64,000 nt of DNA, taken from positions 1-64,000 of the forward strand of contig JARKNW010000087.1 of NCBI GenBank assembly GCA_029976075.1. The letters are read 5' to 3'. The position numbers and the translations under genes were made by a program. The stretch comes from Pleomorphomonas sp. (GTDB lineage Bacteria > Pseudomonadota > Alphaproteobacteria > Rhizobiales > Pleomorphomonadaceae). The notes beneath the pieces were generated by a model. It made no database searches. It was not told where the DNA came from and saw only the letters and a program-made list of their open reading frames with translations. Below, piece after piece: positions 1 through 8,700 of the stretch (positions are counted from its first letter, which is position 1; every line of letters begins with the position of its first letter).

Positions 1-376
1 TCAACGCCTTATCCAAAACGGAAAGAGGCCAATCGTCGCAATCGGCGCCCTCATGAGAAAGATCATCGTCATCCTCAACGCAAGACTGAAGGATCTCAAT
101 GTCCAACAGAGTTGATGACAGATTTATACTTATGAAACAAAGATCTGGCCGCGTGGCATCACCATCAAGCTGTCATCCTGGCGCGGGCCAGGACCTCGGA
201 ACGAGAAGATGCCGAGGGATGTATCAGGCGTCCTCAAGCGCTCGAAGCCCTCTTGCACCCACCTTGCTTAACCAGTTGGAACGATACCCGATCTGATTGA
301 ATCAACGGACTATGCAAGCCTGAATTTGTTTGCTTCATAGGGAACTGCCGAAAGGGAAGCGGCGGGTACGGCGGCC
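1..376. other. Intergenic start of window with one palindromic repeat copy
   Basis: No convincing gene is seen here. A plus-oriented copy of the window-wide palindromic repeat lies at about 171-230 (TGTCATCCTGGCG, stem, AGGACCTCGG, then a GTATCAGGCG-like tail). The short reading frames crossing it follow the repeat and not a protein. Confidence 0.5.
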
Positions 377-793
377 GTGGGGATCAAGTTCGGGGGAATT
401 CTCGTGGTCAAATTCGGCTTTACCGGTTTTGCGCTGGCCGGCTGTCTCTCGCTGACATCCTACAATGCGACGAGCGGCATCCTTCCGTCCGCCTTCGATT
501 ATCCCGAGGCCAAGGCCTACGTGGATTGCGTCGTCGCTCACACGAGAAAGCGGGCTTTGGACAAAGGGAAGCAGTTGAGAAACTCGGATGTCCATGACGT
601 GACGGGGGACGCTTTTGATGACTGCGAGGCGGCCGAGATGCAGGTCAAGTCGCACATGAGGGCGAATGGCTTGTCCGATATCAGGGTGAACGACCTTTTG
701 GTGGAGCTTCGAACCAAGGCCTGGGATCTCGCCTGGGATGAGTTTGCTCGGATCCGCCTGGCGCAGCTCAAGGCCCAAGGCGCGATCCGCTGA
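377..793 (+). CDS. Putative lipoprotein, tandem paralogue 1
   Basis: This 138-residue protein is of unknown function. It opens with a short basic and hydrophobic segment ending in LAGC, a possible lipobox with Cys near residue 22, so it may be a periplasm-facing lipoprotein. The mature part is charged and has a conserved block (YPEAKAYVDC, then KAWDLAWDE and a C-terminal KAQGAIR) shared with the gene immediately downstream. A GTG start at 377 is chosen because it lines up with the paralogue's MGIKFGG start. No strong ribosome binding site is seen. The two genes almost certainly arose by tandem duplication. No known family is recognised. Confidence 0.6.
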   Translation: MGIKFGGILVVKFGFTGFALAGCLSLTSYNATSGILPSAFDYPEAKAYVDCVVAHTRKRALDKGKQLRNSDVHDVTGDAFDDCEAAEMQVKSHMRANGLSDIRVNDLLVELRTKAWDLAWDEFARIRLAQLKAQGAIR

Positions 794-826
794 CACGGGC
801 ATCTGCCTAGGAAGATGGCAGATATC

Positions 827-1246
827 ATGGGGATCAAGTTCGGGGGAAATTTCGTGGCTAAACTCGGTTTCACCGACTTTGCGTTGGCTGGCTGTCTCGC
901 TCTCACATCGTGCGTCACGTCGCCGAGAATCCAGATGGCGTCCGCCTTCAAGTATCCGGAAGCCAAGACCTACGTGGATTGCATCGTCGATCACGCGCGA
1001 AAGCGGGCGTTTGACAACCCGCAATGGTTCAAGAACGACGATCTTGATGTGCCGATCATTGCCGGTTATCGCGCCTGCGAAGCCCCTGAGCTGCTGCTCC
1101 AGATGCGCGCCAGACAGGATGGCATGCCCGCTTTCAAGCTGGGGGACTTTACTGTGGAGGTCCGAACAAAGGCCTGGGACATTGCCTGGGACGAGATCAT
1201 TCGTGTCCGCAAGGAAAGGCTCAAAGCCATGGGCGCGATCCGCTGA
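827..1246 (+). CDS. Putative lipoprotein, tandem paralogue 2
   Basis: This is a paralogue of the preceding gene, about 35 bp downstream on the same strand. It has the same N-terminal layout (MGIKFGG, hydrophobic stretch, LAGC), the same YPEAKTYVDC block with two conserved cysteines, and the same ending (KAMGAIR). The start at 827 follows AGGAAG at 809-814 and matches the paralogue; an ATG at 815 is also in frame but would touch the Shine-Dalgarno sequence. Nucleotide similarity is high in the first 80 bp, which supports recent duplication. The function is unknown. A cell-envelope lipoprotein is an inference from the lipobox only. Confidence 0.6.
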   Translation: MGIKFGGNFVAKLGFTDFALAGCLALTSCVTSPRIQMASAFKYPEAKTYVDCIVDHARKRAFDNPQWFKNDDLDVPIIAGYRACEAPELLLQMRARQDGMPAFKLGDFTVEVRTKAWDIAWDEIIRVRKERLKAMGAIR

Positions 1247-1283
1247 CACGAGCTTTGTTTTCATCAATTTGTGGGAGAAGTGA

Positions 1284-1670
1284 GTGAATATTCGTCTTCG
1301 CAAGTGTTTGCTGATTGCCGCAACGGTTGGCCTCATGGCCGCGCCGTCGATCGCCAACGCCGAGACCATGGATAATCTGGTTCAGAACGGCTTCAAGGTC
1401 AGCAAGATCACCAACGGCAAGTCGGGTCAGCTGGGGTGGAATGTCACCAAGGGCGACCAGAAGTACTTCTGCACGATCAAGTTTGCCTCCGCGTACATCG
1501 ACAGCAAGAAGATGTACGGCTTCACCAGTTCGGGCCGGCCGGTTTCGATGGATCGAGAGGTCTACGATTCCTATATCGGCGGGCCGGACCCCAATATTCC
1601 CTACTGGAAGGACGTTCAGGTCGGGAAGGTGAAGCCATCCCAGGTGGGGCCTTGTCTGCCGACGAAGTGA
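1284..1670 (+). CDS. Small secreted protein of unknown function
   Basis: This 128-residue protein has a clear Sec signal peptide: basic start MNIRLRK, hydrophobic core, and an ANA-E cleavage site near residue 26. The mature domain is about 100 residues, with one cysteine in KYFCTIKF and another near the end (VGPCLPTK), perhaps forming a disulfide in the periplasm. The GTG start has GGGAGAAG just upstream. It lies 37 bp after the lipoprotein-like pair and may be co-transcribed with it. No enzymatic motif or known family is recognised. Confidence 0.65.
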   Translation: MNIRLRKCLLIAATVGLMAAPSIANAETMDNLVQNGFKVSKITNGKSGQLGWNVTKGDQKYFCTIKFASAYIDSKKMYGFTSSGRPVSMDREVYDSYIGGPDPNIPYWKDVQVGKVKPSQVGPCLPTK

Positions 1671-2750
1671 GCAAGTCGTAGAGGGGGATGATGTCGGCCC
1701 CGCTGGCCGATCGCGCATCGTCCTGACTTCTGGGTGCTGCTTCCCCTCTGGAAACAATAATTAGCCGCTTTGTAATTGTAGCCAACTCTGTCTATTCCTA
1801 ATTTTTACTATTTCGCTCAGCGAATTTCACCTTCTTGCACATAGAGTATTCGAGAGTCGTGAATTTATTCATTCTGACTGCAATTATTCTGTTTATCTGG
1901 AAGCGTCGGGTAATTCTACCTTGTTGTAAGTGCGAGCTGATGGTGTAAATAATGCGAAGTGCAGGAGGAAATATCGATGGTGTGAGGTGATATTGAATAT
2001 TTTATTCATTTATCCGCAGCAAGAAGTGCTGGGATGAACTTATATTTTCGATATGGCCTGCCGTCAGCGTACAATGACGGTGGGCCTATTTCATATTTCT
2101 TATTAAATTTTGATATATACGTTTGAATTGCTTTTCAAACCAGTTCCGTCTGGGGGCGATTATCTCCGGAGGCTCAATGGCGGAACAAGAAGCGTGCGCA
2201 TGCCACGAATGGGCGTGGCTGGGGAAAGCCGCCGATGTGAAAATCAACACCGACGCCCGTTCGCCGTCTTAGACAGCAATCAAGCGCCGGTGCCGGGACT
2301 GCACCGGAAGTTGGGTGGTTACCAGTGCAGTTTGGAGGCATTCATTCGCCGTCTTGGTGACGGGTGGACCGAATGAACGCATCGAACTGTAGAGCTATGT
2401 TCGGTGACATGGATTCACCCGAAACACTCATATCGCCAATACAATGCCACTCTCGGCGGTTCCTCGCGATACGCACTTTCCACATCTCACGATTATCTGA
2501 ACGAACATGTTCGTTTGAGTGTGACGTCGGCGCTCGTCAGGGTTGTTGTGCCGTCTTCAGAATCGCTGCCTGCCGGCAGATCGAAGCAGTTCGCAAGCAA
2601 ATGTGGAGACGGCGACAATCCAGCAGGTTTAGTGCGACTCCCTGCCGGCCCGCGGCACCCTCCATATTCGGTCTCCAATGATCAAAAGTTAGCATCGCAC
2701 TGAGGCGACTATCGCGTAGTTGAGGTAAGGGACGAATTATTGGCCGATCG
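1671..2750. other. 1.1-kb gap without a convincing gene
   Basis: The first 430 bp are AT-rich and have stops in all frames. From about 2140 the base composition rises and several frames open, but none has a recognisable protein or a strong start. A perfect 16-bp palindrome, AACGAACATGTTCGTT, lies at 2500-2515 and could be a protein binding site. A 31-codon frame from about 2177 follows GGAGG but looks unlike any known peptide. Confidence 0.4.
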
Positions 2751-3047
2751 TCATGCCTCCCTAGCGCGCTGACGATACCAGACCGGCCCGGCTATCAGCC
2801 TGACGGCCGTGAAGCAGCTAAAGGCAAGTGCAAACAGTTCGGCTACCATAAATGATGTTCCTAAGCCTCCGACAAGAACAGGCACCGATATTGCGACGAT
2901 CCAGGGAGCTAGCGCGAAGCAAATGATGAGGAAAATGGCTCCTCTCGGTCGTCCAATAAATGAAATGTAGCCTTTCTCAGCCTTACACGATTGACAAACG
3001 ATGGCCTTTCTATCAACTGGATTAAGGCAGTAGGGGCATATTGGCAT
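2751..3047 (-). CDS. Small zinc-ribbon membrane protein
   Basis: This 98-residue protein begins with two CxxC pairs (CPYC at residues 4-7 and CQSC about 15 residues later), the layout of a short zinc ribbon. Two predicted membrane helices follow (roughly residues 35-60 and 63-85), and the end is basic. Zinc-ribbon plus two-TM proteins of this size are widespread and mostly uncharacterised. It shares strand and AT-rich composition with the two genes upstream. No promoter or strong ribosome binding site stands out. Confidence 0.6.
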   Translation of the reverse strand: MPICPYCLNPVDRKAIVCQSCKAEKGYISFIGRPRGAIFLIICFALAPWIVAISVPVLVGGLGTSFMVAELFALAFSCFTAVRLIAGPVWYRQRAREA

Positions 3048-3099
3048 GATATACGTGCAGCCTGTAATGATTGTTAAGTTTTACTAAAATTCTAATATT

Positions 3100-3429
3100 T
3101 TAGGAGAATTGATTATTTTCTGTATAATGGCCTTTATTTGTTTTATTAAGGATTTTATCTAAGCATGTTTCGAGCTCTAGAAGTTTTGCAATCAATGCTC
3201 GACGCGCTCTCTGCCCATCTTCGGATGCGCACGGGATTTGAGTGACGTACTCTATGCTTGCGTTGAACTGATATTCGAGGGCTGTAGCTTCTTCTTCGCA
3301 CAGGCATAATCTGCTCGCGAGATGAAATCGACAGGCGATGGTCGCGGAAAGTGACTTTATGTCTCGGTCTATTTCGATGCACTTTTCTGATAATATAGTA
3401 TTCCGACGTTCAATTATTCTAGGGTGCAT
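3100..3429 (-). CDS. Hypothetical helical protein
   Basis: This 109-residue protein is soluble, rich in charged residues and probably mainly alpha-helical, with several cysteines (CRFHLASRLCLC). The ATG at 3429 is preceded by GAGG at a five-base spacing, which supports this start. Codon use is clearly more AT-rich than the core genes, so it may be horizontally acquired. No domain is recognised and no function can be assigned. Confidence 0.45.
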   Translation of the reverse strand: MHPRIIERRNTILSEKCIEIDRDIKSLSATIACRFHLASRLCLCEEEATALEYQFNASIEYVTQIPCASEDGQRARRALIAKLLELETCLDKILNKTNKGHYTENNQFS

Positions 3430-3598
3430 AGCATCCTCGTTTTAATAAATATATTGATTGTGAAATATATAACAAATTTCAAGAGTAATTATTCTATAAT
3501 AATTAGAAGATCGCTTCTGGCTATGATGATCTTTGGATTTAAGAAATATTTCCATATCGGAAGTGTAGTGTCGTAATGCCGTTTGCTAGATTGATACA

Positions 3599-4195
3599 TT
3601 AAGTAATTCTAGGGTCGACATCGGCCGTTCCCAAATTCTTTGCCAAGAGGACCATTGCGATCAAATGGGTGACGTTGCGAGCGCCAAGGCGGCGTTTAAG
3701 TGTCTCAATCCGATGCTCGACGGTTCGGGGAGAAAGATTGAACTCGCGTGCAATCTCCTTGGCACCATAGCCGGCTGCGAGATATGATACGGTTTCGATA
3801 TCGCGCTCGCTGAGATAAAAATCGACGATCCTTATCATTTTCCTGCAATATGAAGTCAACGGCGTTCTTTTCGGAATTAAAAAGAAATACACTTCTTCTC
3901 TGAAGAACATGTAATCGTTGAATCTTATTTCTTCGGAGTGCGTCTGTGGTTCTTCTTGATGCCGGGTGTGTTGTGGTGCTGAAGTTGGTATAATAGGCGG
4001 TGGCGGTGTGTTGCTTCTCGTGCCTGGGACGGAGCCTATACGCCTTCTGTTCTGGACGTCATTTCTCTGACCCCAGTCATGTTGCCCCTGAGCAATGAGC
4101 GAGTTCGATTTGCTCATGAAATAGGTTTTTGATGGTCTAGTCTCCGTCGCGAGCTCGGGAAAGGCTTGGTCTCGCCTAAGTTCCTTAGCTTGCAT
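3599..4195 (-). CDS. LuxR-type helix-turn-helix regulator (orphan)
   Basis: The C-terminal 65 residues are a LuxR/GerE-type DNA-binding domain: LSERDIETVSYLAAGYGAKE, then IAREFNLSPRTVEHRIETL with the recognition helix, then KRRLGARN. The N-terminal 110 residues are rich in Pro, Gln, Thr and Ser, look disordered, and match neither an autoinducer-binding nor a receiver domain. This is therefore an orphan regulator whose signal is not visible. The ATG at 4195 has AGGGGA upstream. It faces a 600-bp AT-rich gap that may contain its promoter. Targets are unknown. Confidence 0.75.
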   Translation of the reverse strand: MQAKELRRDQAFPELATETRPSKTYFMSKSNSLIAQGQHDWGQRNDVQNRRRIGSVPGTRSNTPPPPIIPTSAPQHTRHQEEPQTHSEEIRFNDYMFFREEVYFFLIPKRTPLTSYCRKMIRIVDFYLSERDIETVSYLAAGYGAKEIAREFNLSPRTVEHRIETLKRRLGARNVTHLIAMVLLAKNLGTADVDPRIT

Positions 4196-4803
4196 GAAGC
4201 TTCCCCTATCCCCGCTTTCGACCGATCAACAACCACAGTTTGGTTCCCTCGGACATAACCGGTTGTCCCAATAATGCCTTAGTCTGCCTTTTGAAAAAGT
4301 TTGAAGTCAAGCCGCTCAAACTGCTGCAAAATCAGCTAAGGGTATATCTACCCAATTCTTTCTAAAGGGAAGTTGTATCTGTAACTAGTAGTTTATTCCT
4401 TTCGTTGCGGCTAATAACAACGCCATAAACTCTTTGTTATGGAAAAAAAATCCCTAATTGGAGAAGTAGTGGGCAGATTTTTCCTGGCACTGATGGGTAA
4501 TAGTACCCACGATAAATTTCACTAGGTAAACTGGTCGTCGAGGTTGCAGGGGGGCTAGGCAGTTTCTGTGAGGGCCTCGCGATTTTCGAGATGGCTATGG
4601 CTGAAACGCATGCCTGTCACTAACTGTGCCTTGGCACTGCGGGGCGCGCGCTCCAAGTGCATTGAGGACAGGGACTGCGGGGCGGCCATTGCGGCCGCCA
4701 GCCTTTCCGGCTAGCTTTCGTTCGTGCCTGGCACAGAGCCCCGCGCCTTCGCGGACGGCTGCCGGCACATTTCCCCCATCAAACCATAATTTGAGGATGG
4801 CAC
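4196..4803. other. AT-rich gap and composition boundary
   Basis: No gene is seen. Up to about 4540 the sequence is AT-rich like the preceding genes; afterwards it becomes GC-rich like the next 15 kb. Small inverted repeats occur, such as CCATAA with TTATGG near 4423-4442 and GGGTA with TACCC near 4495-4510. They may belong to the control region of the LuxR-type gene. Confidence 0.35.
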
Positions 4804-5361
4804 ATGTGTGACCATTTGTTTGTCGTGACCGGCGGCCCCGGCACGGGAAAAAGCACGTTGATCGAGGCACTTCAGCGCCGTGGCGTCATGAGCATGCCGG
4901 AGGCGGGCAGGGCGATCATCCGCGATCAGGTGGCGATCGGCGGCGCCGCGTTGCCGTGGGGCGACCGCGCCCTCTATGCCGAGCTGATGCTGGGCTGGGA
5001 GCTCCGGTCCCACCACGAGGCCGAAGCGATGACCGGGCCGGTGGTGATGGATCGCGGCGTTCCCGACATCGTCGGCTATCTCCGGCTGATCGGCCTGCCG
5101 GTGCCTGCCCACATCGAGACGGCGGCGCGGCGTTTCCGCTACAACCGCACGGTCTTTCTGGCGCCCTACTGGCAGGCGATTTTCGCGCAGGACGCCGAAC
5201 GCAAGCAGGGCCGCGAGGAGGCCGAGGCGACGGGGCGGATGATGGCCGAGACCTACGCGGGGCTGGGATACCAGGTGGTGGAGCTGCCGAGAACGAGCGT
5301 GGCGGAGCGGGCGGCGTTCGTGCAGGAGAGGGTGGGCGTTACCGGTCGTCCAGCCTCGTGA
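4804..5361 (+). CDS. AAA family P-loop ATPase/kinase-like protein
   Basis: This 185-residue protein has a Walker A motif near the N terminus (VTGGPGTGKST, about residues 8-18), followed by the single-domain layout of the AAA_28 family of small nucleotide-binding proteins. The sequence MDRGVPDIVGYL resembles the acidic Walker B-type segment of nucleoside or metabolite kinases. Its substrate cannot be deduced. The ATG follows GAGGATGG. Its 3' end overlaps the convergent methyltransferase gene by 23 bp, so the last residues are constrained in both strands. Confidence 0.8.
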   Translation: MCDHLFVVTGGPGTGKSTLIEALQRRGVMSMPEAGRAIIRDQVAIGGAALPWGDRALYAELMLGWELRSHHEAEAMTGPVVMDRGVPDIVGYLRLIGLPVPAHIETAARRFRYNRTVFLAPYWQAIFAQDAERKQGREEAEATGRMMAETYAGLGYQVVELPRTSVAERAAFVQERVGVTGRPAS

Positions 5362-6268
5362 CGCGGCAGGACGACCATGCTTCGTCGGGCGATGGCCGAA
5401 CCGGTTTCACCTCGACGCGGAAGCGCCTGGGGTCGAGCAGGGGTTCGATGAACGGCAGGCTTGGTGCGTAGACGAAGCTGCCGCCGGGCTGCAATCTCTC
5501 GAGGATGGACATGTAGGCGACGGCGTAGCGTCTTGCCTCGTCCTCCGCGTGCAGGTGGGCGTGGATGAAGTGCAGGCTGAAGGAGAGATGGGCGACGATG
5601 GTCCGCCAGCCTCCGGCCACCATGGGAAGATCGAACCAGTCGCCCCGCATGGTATGATCGCCGGCCGGTGCGAGGCGGTCGATCCCGAAGGCGGCGCAGC
5701 CGTGCCCGCGCAGGAAGCCCACCAGTTCGGCGGTCTCGCCGCAGCCGATGTCCAGCAAGGGGCCGGCGAGATCGTCGTCGGTCAGGCCGAGCACCCGGCA
5801 TTGCAGGGCCGGCGAATACTGCCGGCATATCGGTTCCGCTCCGTCGAGGACATCGTCGAGCGCGCCGACCTTGTCCAGCATGCCGATGGTGATCAGCCGC
5901 AGCCGGTCGTGGTGCTGGCCGATGACATGCTGGAGGGCGCCCGCCAGGTCGGTTGCCGCGTCGGGGATGACCTCCGTCATGGCGCGGTAGGCATCCAGTA
6001 CGGCCCTTTTGTCGGACGCCGAGGGGCGGACGTACTGGTAGCGATCGAGCAGATAGGCGAGGAAGCCGGACGCCATGCCGGCCGCCAGCGTCTGCCGCGC
6101 GCCGGCCGACGACAGCTCGCGCCTGATGGTTGCCTCGTGGCGAGAGAGACGCTCGGAAAGCGGCCTCGAAATCCGGCGCAGCGCCGGCAGGCCGGAGACG
6201 ATATCCCGCAGCGTCGTGCGGGCGCTTTCATCGAGCCGGTAGCGCAGAAGCGACAGCGCGACGTCCAT
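5339..6268 (-). CDS. SAM-dependent methyltransferase-like protein
   Basis: This 309-residue protein has a long helical N-terminal half, then a class I methyltransferase core. The glycine-rich SAM loop LLDIGCGETAE sits near residue 170, followed by FGIDRLAP and GDWFDLPM as likely motif II/III segments. The C-terminal part contains SILERLQPGGSFVYAPSL, typical of the post-core strand. The substrate is not evident. It converges with and overlaps the AAA ATPase gene. The start at 6268 has an AAGGAT-like ribosome binding site. It may form its own transcription unit. Confidence 0.7.
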   Translation of the reverse strand: MDVALSLLRYRLDESARTTLRDIVSGLPALRRISRPLSERLSRHEATIRRELSSAGARQTLAAGMASGFLAYLLDRYQYVRPSASDKRAVLDAYRAMTEVIPDAATDLAGALQHVIGQHHDRLRLITIGMLDKVGALDDVLDGAEPICRQYSPALQCRVLGLTDDDLAGPLLDIGCGETAELVGFLRGHGCAAFGIDRLAPAGDHTMRGDWFDLPMVAGGWRTIVAHLSFSLHFIHAHLHAEDEARRYAVAYMSILERLQPGGSFVYAPSLPFIEPLLDPRRFRVEVKPVRPSPDEAWSSCRVTRLDDR

Positions 6269-6368
6269 GTCTCGATCCTTCCCTTCCCTGAGGGCGCCGA
6301 CGGCGCTTCGGCCGGGTTCTATACCCTTGCGGGAGAGGATGGGAACCGGTCGGCGCGGCCGGCCGCTT

Positions 6369-7271
6369 TCACGTCTGCGGCATTCGCCTGGCGCTCTCGG
6401 TCATGAAGTCCACGAAGGTCCGCACCTTGGCCGAGAGGTATTTGCGGCTGGGGTAGACGGCGTAGAGCGTGGTGGTGAAGCCGACGGTGTCCGGCATCAG
6501 GAGTTCCAGGCGACCGGCGGCGATGTCGCCGGCCACCATCCAGGTGGGCAGGAACACCATGCCCATGCCGGCGAGGGCGGCGAGGTGCAGCACGGTTTCG
6601 TTGTCGCTCTGCATCACCGTGCGGACGGCCACCTTGTGCGGCCCGTCCGGCCCTTGAAGCGACAGGCTGTCGCTGGAGCCGATGCCGCTGTAGCGCAGGA
6701 TGGCATGGCCGGCCAGCGCGTCGATCTCGGCGGGGCGGCCGGTGCGGGCGAGGTAGTCGGGCGCCGCCATCAGGCGGAAGGCGATGTCCATGATCGGTCG
6801 GGCCACCAGGCCGGGGTCCAGCCGCTCGGGCGTGGTGGCGCGCAGCGCGAGGTCGAAGCCCTCGTCGACCAGGTTGACGATGCGGCCGGAGAGGTCGAGG
6901 TCGAGGCTGACGTCGGGGTAGCGGCGGTTGTAGTCGGCCATGCGGCCGACGAAGTAGTCGCTGGCGAACCACACCGGCGCGCTGAGCCTGAGGGTGCCGC
7001 GCGGGGCCAGCGTGGCGTTGCCGATCGCCGCCTCCACCTCGTCGACGCTCTCCAGCACCTGGCGGATCTGGTTGAAGTAGAGCGTGCCGGCCTCGGTGAG
7101 GCTGACGCGCCGGCTGGTGCGGTTGAGCAGGCGGCTGCCGAGCCGGTTCTCCAGCTGCATGACGTGCTTGCTGGCCATGGCCGGCGAGATGCCGAGGCGA
7201 TCGGCGGCGGCGGTGAATCCCTTGAGTTCCACGACGGTGCAGAACACCCTGAAGCTGGCAAGCGTGTCCAT
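6369..7271 (-). CDS. LysR-family transcriptional regulator
   Basis: This 300-residue protein has the standard LysR layout. The N-terminal winged helix is clear (FTAAADRLGISPAMASKHVM), and a periplasmic-binding-like effector domain spans roughly residues 90-295. It is divergently transcribed from the dioxygenase/DoxX pair, the classic arrangement for a LysR activator or repressor of its neighbour. A perfect 9-bp inverted repeat lies between the two genes at 7312-7343. The inducer is unknown. An aromatic or quinone-like compound would fit the neighbours but is an inference. Confidence 0.9.
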   Translation of the reverse strand: MDTLASFRVFCTVVELKGFTAAADRLGISPAMASKHVMQLENRLGSRLLNRTSRRVSLTEAGTLYFNQIRQVLESVDEVEAAIGNATLAPRGTLRLSAPVWFASDYFVGRMADYNRRYPDVSLDLDLSGRIVNLVDEGFDLALRATTPERLDPGLVARPIMDIAFRLMAAPDYLARTGRPAEIDALAGHAILRYSGIGSSDSLSLQGPDGPHKVAVRTVMQSDNETVLHLAALAGMGMVFLPTWMVAGDIAAGRLELLMPDTVGFTTTLYAVYPSRKYLSAKVRTFVDFMTESARRMPQT

Positions 7272-7311
7272 GGATCTTCAACAACCAGGAAAAGGTTCTT
7301 CAATATTCGGC

Positions 7312-7343
7312 AGATTGATCGGTATCGGGTAAAAGATCAATCT
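7312..7343. promoter_or_regulatory. Inverted repeat between LysR gene and dioxygenase
   Basis: AGATTGATC (7312-7320) and GATCAATCT (7335-7343) form perfect 9-bp arms around a 14-bp spacer in the 124-bp divergent region. Its position and symmetry fit a LysR-type regulatory site controlling both genes. Confidence 0.55.
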
Positions 7344-7395
7344 CGCTCTCAACAGACCGGCCGACGCCGGCCGCTCCGATCCGAGAGTGATCCCG

Positions 7396-8223
7396 ATGTC
7401 CGCTTCCTCGCTCCCCACCTATTTCATCAGCCATGGCGGTGGCCCCTGGCCCTACATGACCGGCGAGTTCCGCCACAACTTCGATCAGTTGGAGAAGTCG
7501 CTCGTCGACATGCGCGGCGAGCTCGGTGAAAAGCCGAAGGCCATCCTGGTGGTGTCCGGCCACTGGGAAACGCGCGGCCTTGCCATTTCCTCCGGCGTCC
7601 AGCCGGGCATGGTCTACGACTATTACGGCTTTCCCGACTATCTCTACCACATCGCCTACAAGGCGCCGGGGTCGCCGGAGCTGGCCAACCGCGTGCGGCA
7701 GCTGCTCTCCGCCGGCGGCATGGAGGCGGCGCTCGACCCGACGCGCGGCTTCGACCATGGCACCTTCTCCATCCTGAAGCCGCTCTACCCGGACGAGGAC
7801 GTGCCGGTGGTGCAGCTGTCGCTGCATGCCAGCCTCGATCCGGCCTTCCACCTCGCCGTCGGCCGCGCGCTTGCCCCGTTGCGCGACGAGGGCGTGCTGA
7901 TCGTCGGCAGCGGCCTCAGCTATCACAACCTCGCGGCCATGCGCGGCACCGGCGGCTACGAGCCGTCGCGTCGCTTCGATGCCTGGCTCAGGGAAACGCT
8001 GGTGGAAGCGCCGCGCGACGAACGCTCGGCCCGGCTGATCGGCTGGGAAAAGGCGCCGGCCGCCCGCGCCGCCCATCCACGCGAAGACCACCTGATCCCC
8101 CTGATGGTGGTGGTGGGCGCCGCCGAAGGCGAGCCCGGCGCCGTCACCTACCATCAGACCGACTTCTTCGGAGGGCTGACGGCTTCCAGTTTCAGATTTG
8201 GTGAAGTCCCTGCTGCCGCCTGA
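7396..8223 (+). CDS. Class III extradiol ring-cleavage dioxygenase, DODA/YgiD type
   Basis: This protein of about 275 residues is of the LigB superfamily, in the 4,5-DOPA extradiol dioxygenase branch. Diagnostic segments are TYFISHGGGPW near the N terminus (metal-ligand His), VVSGHWET (second His), GFDHGTF and GSGLSYHNL near residue 180. Such enzymes use non-haem iron or zinc to open catechol-type rings. The real substrate here is unknown and annotation as DOPA dioxygenase would be by family only. It starts at ATG 7396; a GTG nine bases earlier is also possible. It is followed after 52 bp by a DoxX gene, probably in one operon controlled by the divergent LysR protein. Confidence 0.85.
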   Translation: MSASSLPTYFISHGGGPWPYMTGEFRHNFDQLEKSLVDMRGELGEKPKAILVVSGHWETRGLAISSGVQPGMVYDYYGFPDYLYHIAYKAPGSPELANRVRQLLSAGGMEAALDPTRGFDHGTFSILKPLYPDEDVPVVQLSLHASLDPAFHLAVGRALAPLRDEGVLIVGSGLSYHNLAAMRGTGGYEPSRRFDAWLRETLVEAPRDERSARLIGWEKAPAARAAHPREDHLIPLMVVVGAAEGEPGAVTYHQTDFFGGLTASSFRFGEVPAAA

Positions 8224-8275
8224 TCCTGCCTTCGCCTGAAAACCTCCACCTTGAACCCACCCCTGGAGACCGACC

Positions 8276-8674
8276 ATGCTTGACACTTCCTTCCTGGGCC
8301 CGCGCGCCCTTGCCGTCCTCCGCGTCATCACCGCGCTCCTGTTCCTCGAGCACGCCACCATGAAGTTCTTCGGCTTCCCGGTAGGCATGGGCGATGGCCC
8401 GCTGCCGACGCTGATCATGGTGGCCGGCGCCATCGAGATCATCGCCTCGCTGATGGTCATCGCCGGCTTCTACACGCGCCTTGCCGCCTTCATCGCCTCG
8501 GGCGAAATGGCCTTCGCCTATTTCATGGCCCATGCGCCGTCGAGCTTCTGGCCGGCCGTCAACAAGGGTGAATCCGCCATCCTGTTCTGCTTCATCTTCC
8601 TCTACATCGCCGCCGCCGGTGCCGGCGCCTGGTCGGCCGACAACGTGCGCCGTGACGCCAAGGCGCTGGGCTGA
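8276..8674 (+). CDS. DoxX-family membrane protein
   Basis: This 132-residue protein has four predicted membrane helices, and the DoxX signature is visible in ALAVLRVITALLFLEHATMK and the later FYTRLAAFIASGEMAFAYF. DoxX proteins are integral membrane proteins often paired with redox or detoxification enzymes; their activity in bacteria is poorly defined. The gene follows the dioxygenase by 52 bp, with GGAGACC upstream of the ATG, and is closed by a strong terminator, so the two genes form a likely bicistronic unit. Confidence 0.85.
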   Translation: MLDTSFLGPRALAVLRVITALLFLEHATMKFFGFPVGMGDGPLPTLIMVAGAIEIIASLMVIAGFYTRLAAFIASGEMAFAYFMAHAPSSFWPAVNKGESAILFCFIFLYIAAAGAGAWSADNVRRDAKALG

Positions 8675-8700
8675 CCGACATCCGAAAGACCGCCGCGAAG

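Noticed and set aside
2177..2275. 31-codon frame with GGAGG upstream
   Set aside because: It is short, matches nothing known, and lies in a region with no other coding signal.
2500..2520. LexA (SOS) box in the palindrome region
   Set aside because: The alphaproteobacterial box is GTTC with a 7-base gap and GTTC; spacing and orientation here do not fit.
2364..2703. Overlapping plus-strand frames of about 100 codons
   Set aside because: No start signal, no recognisable protein features and two frames equally open, as expected for non-coding GC-moderate DNA.
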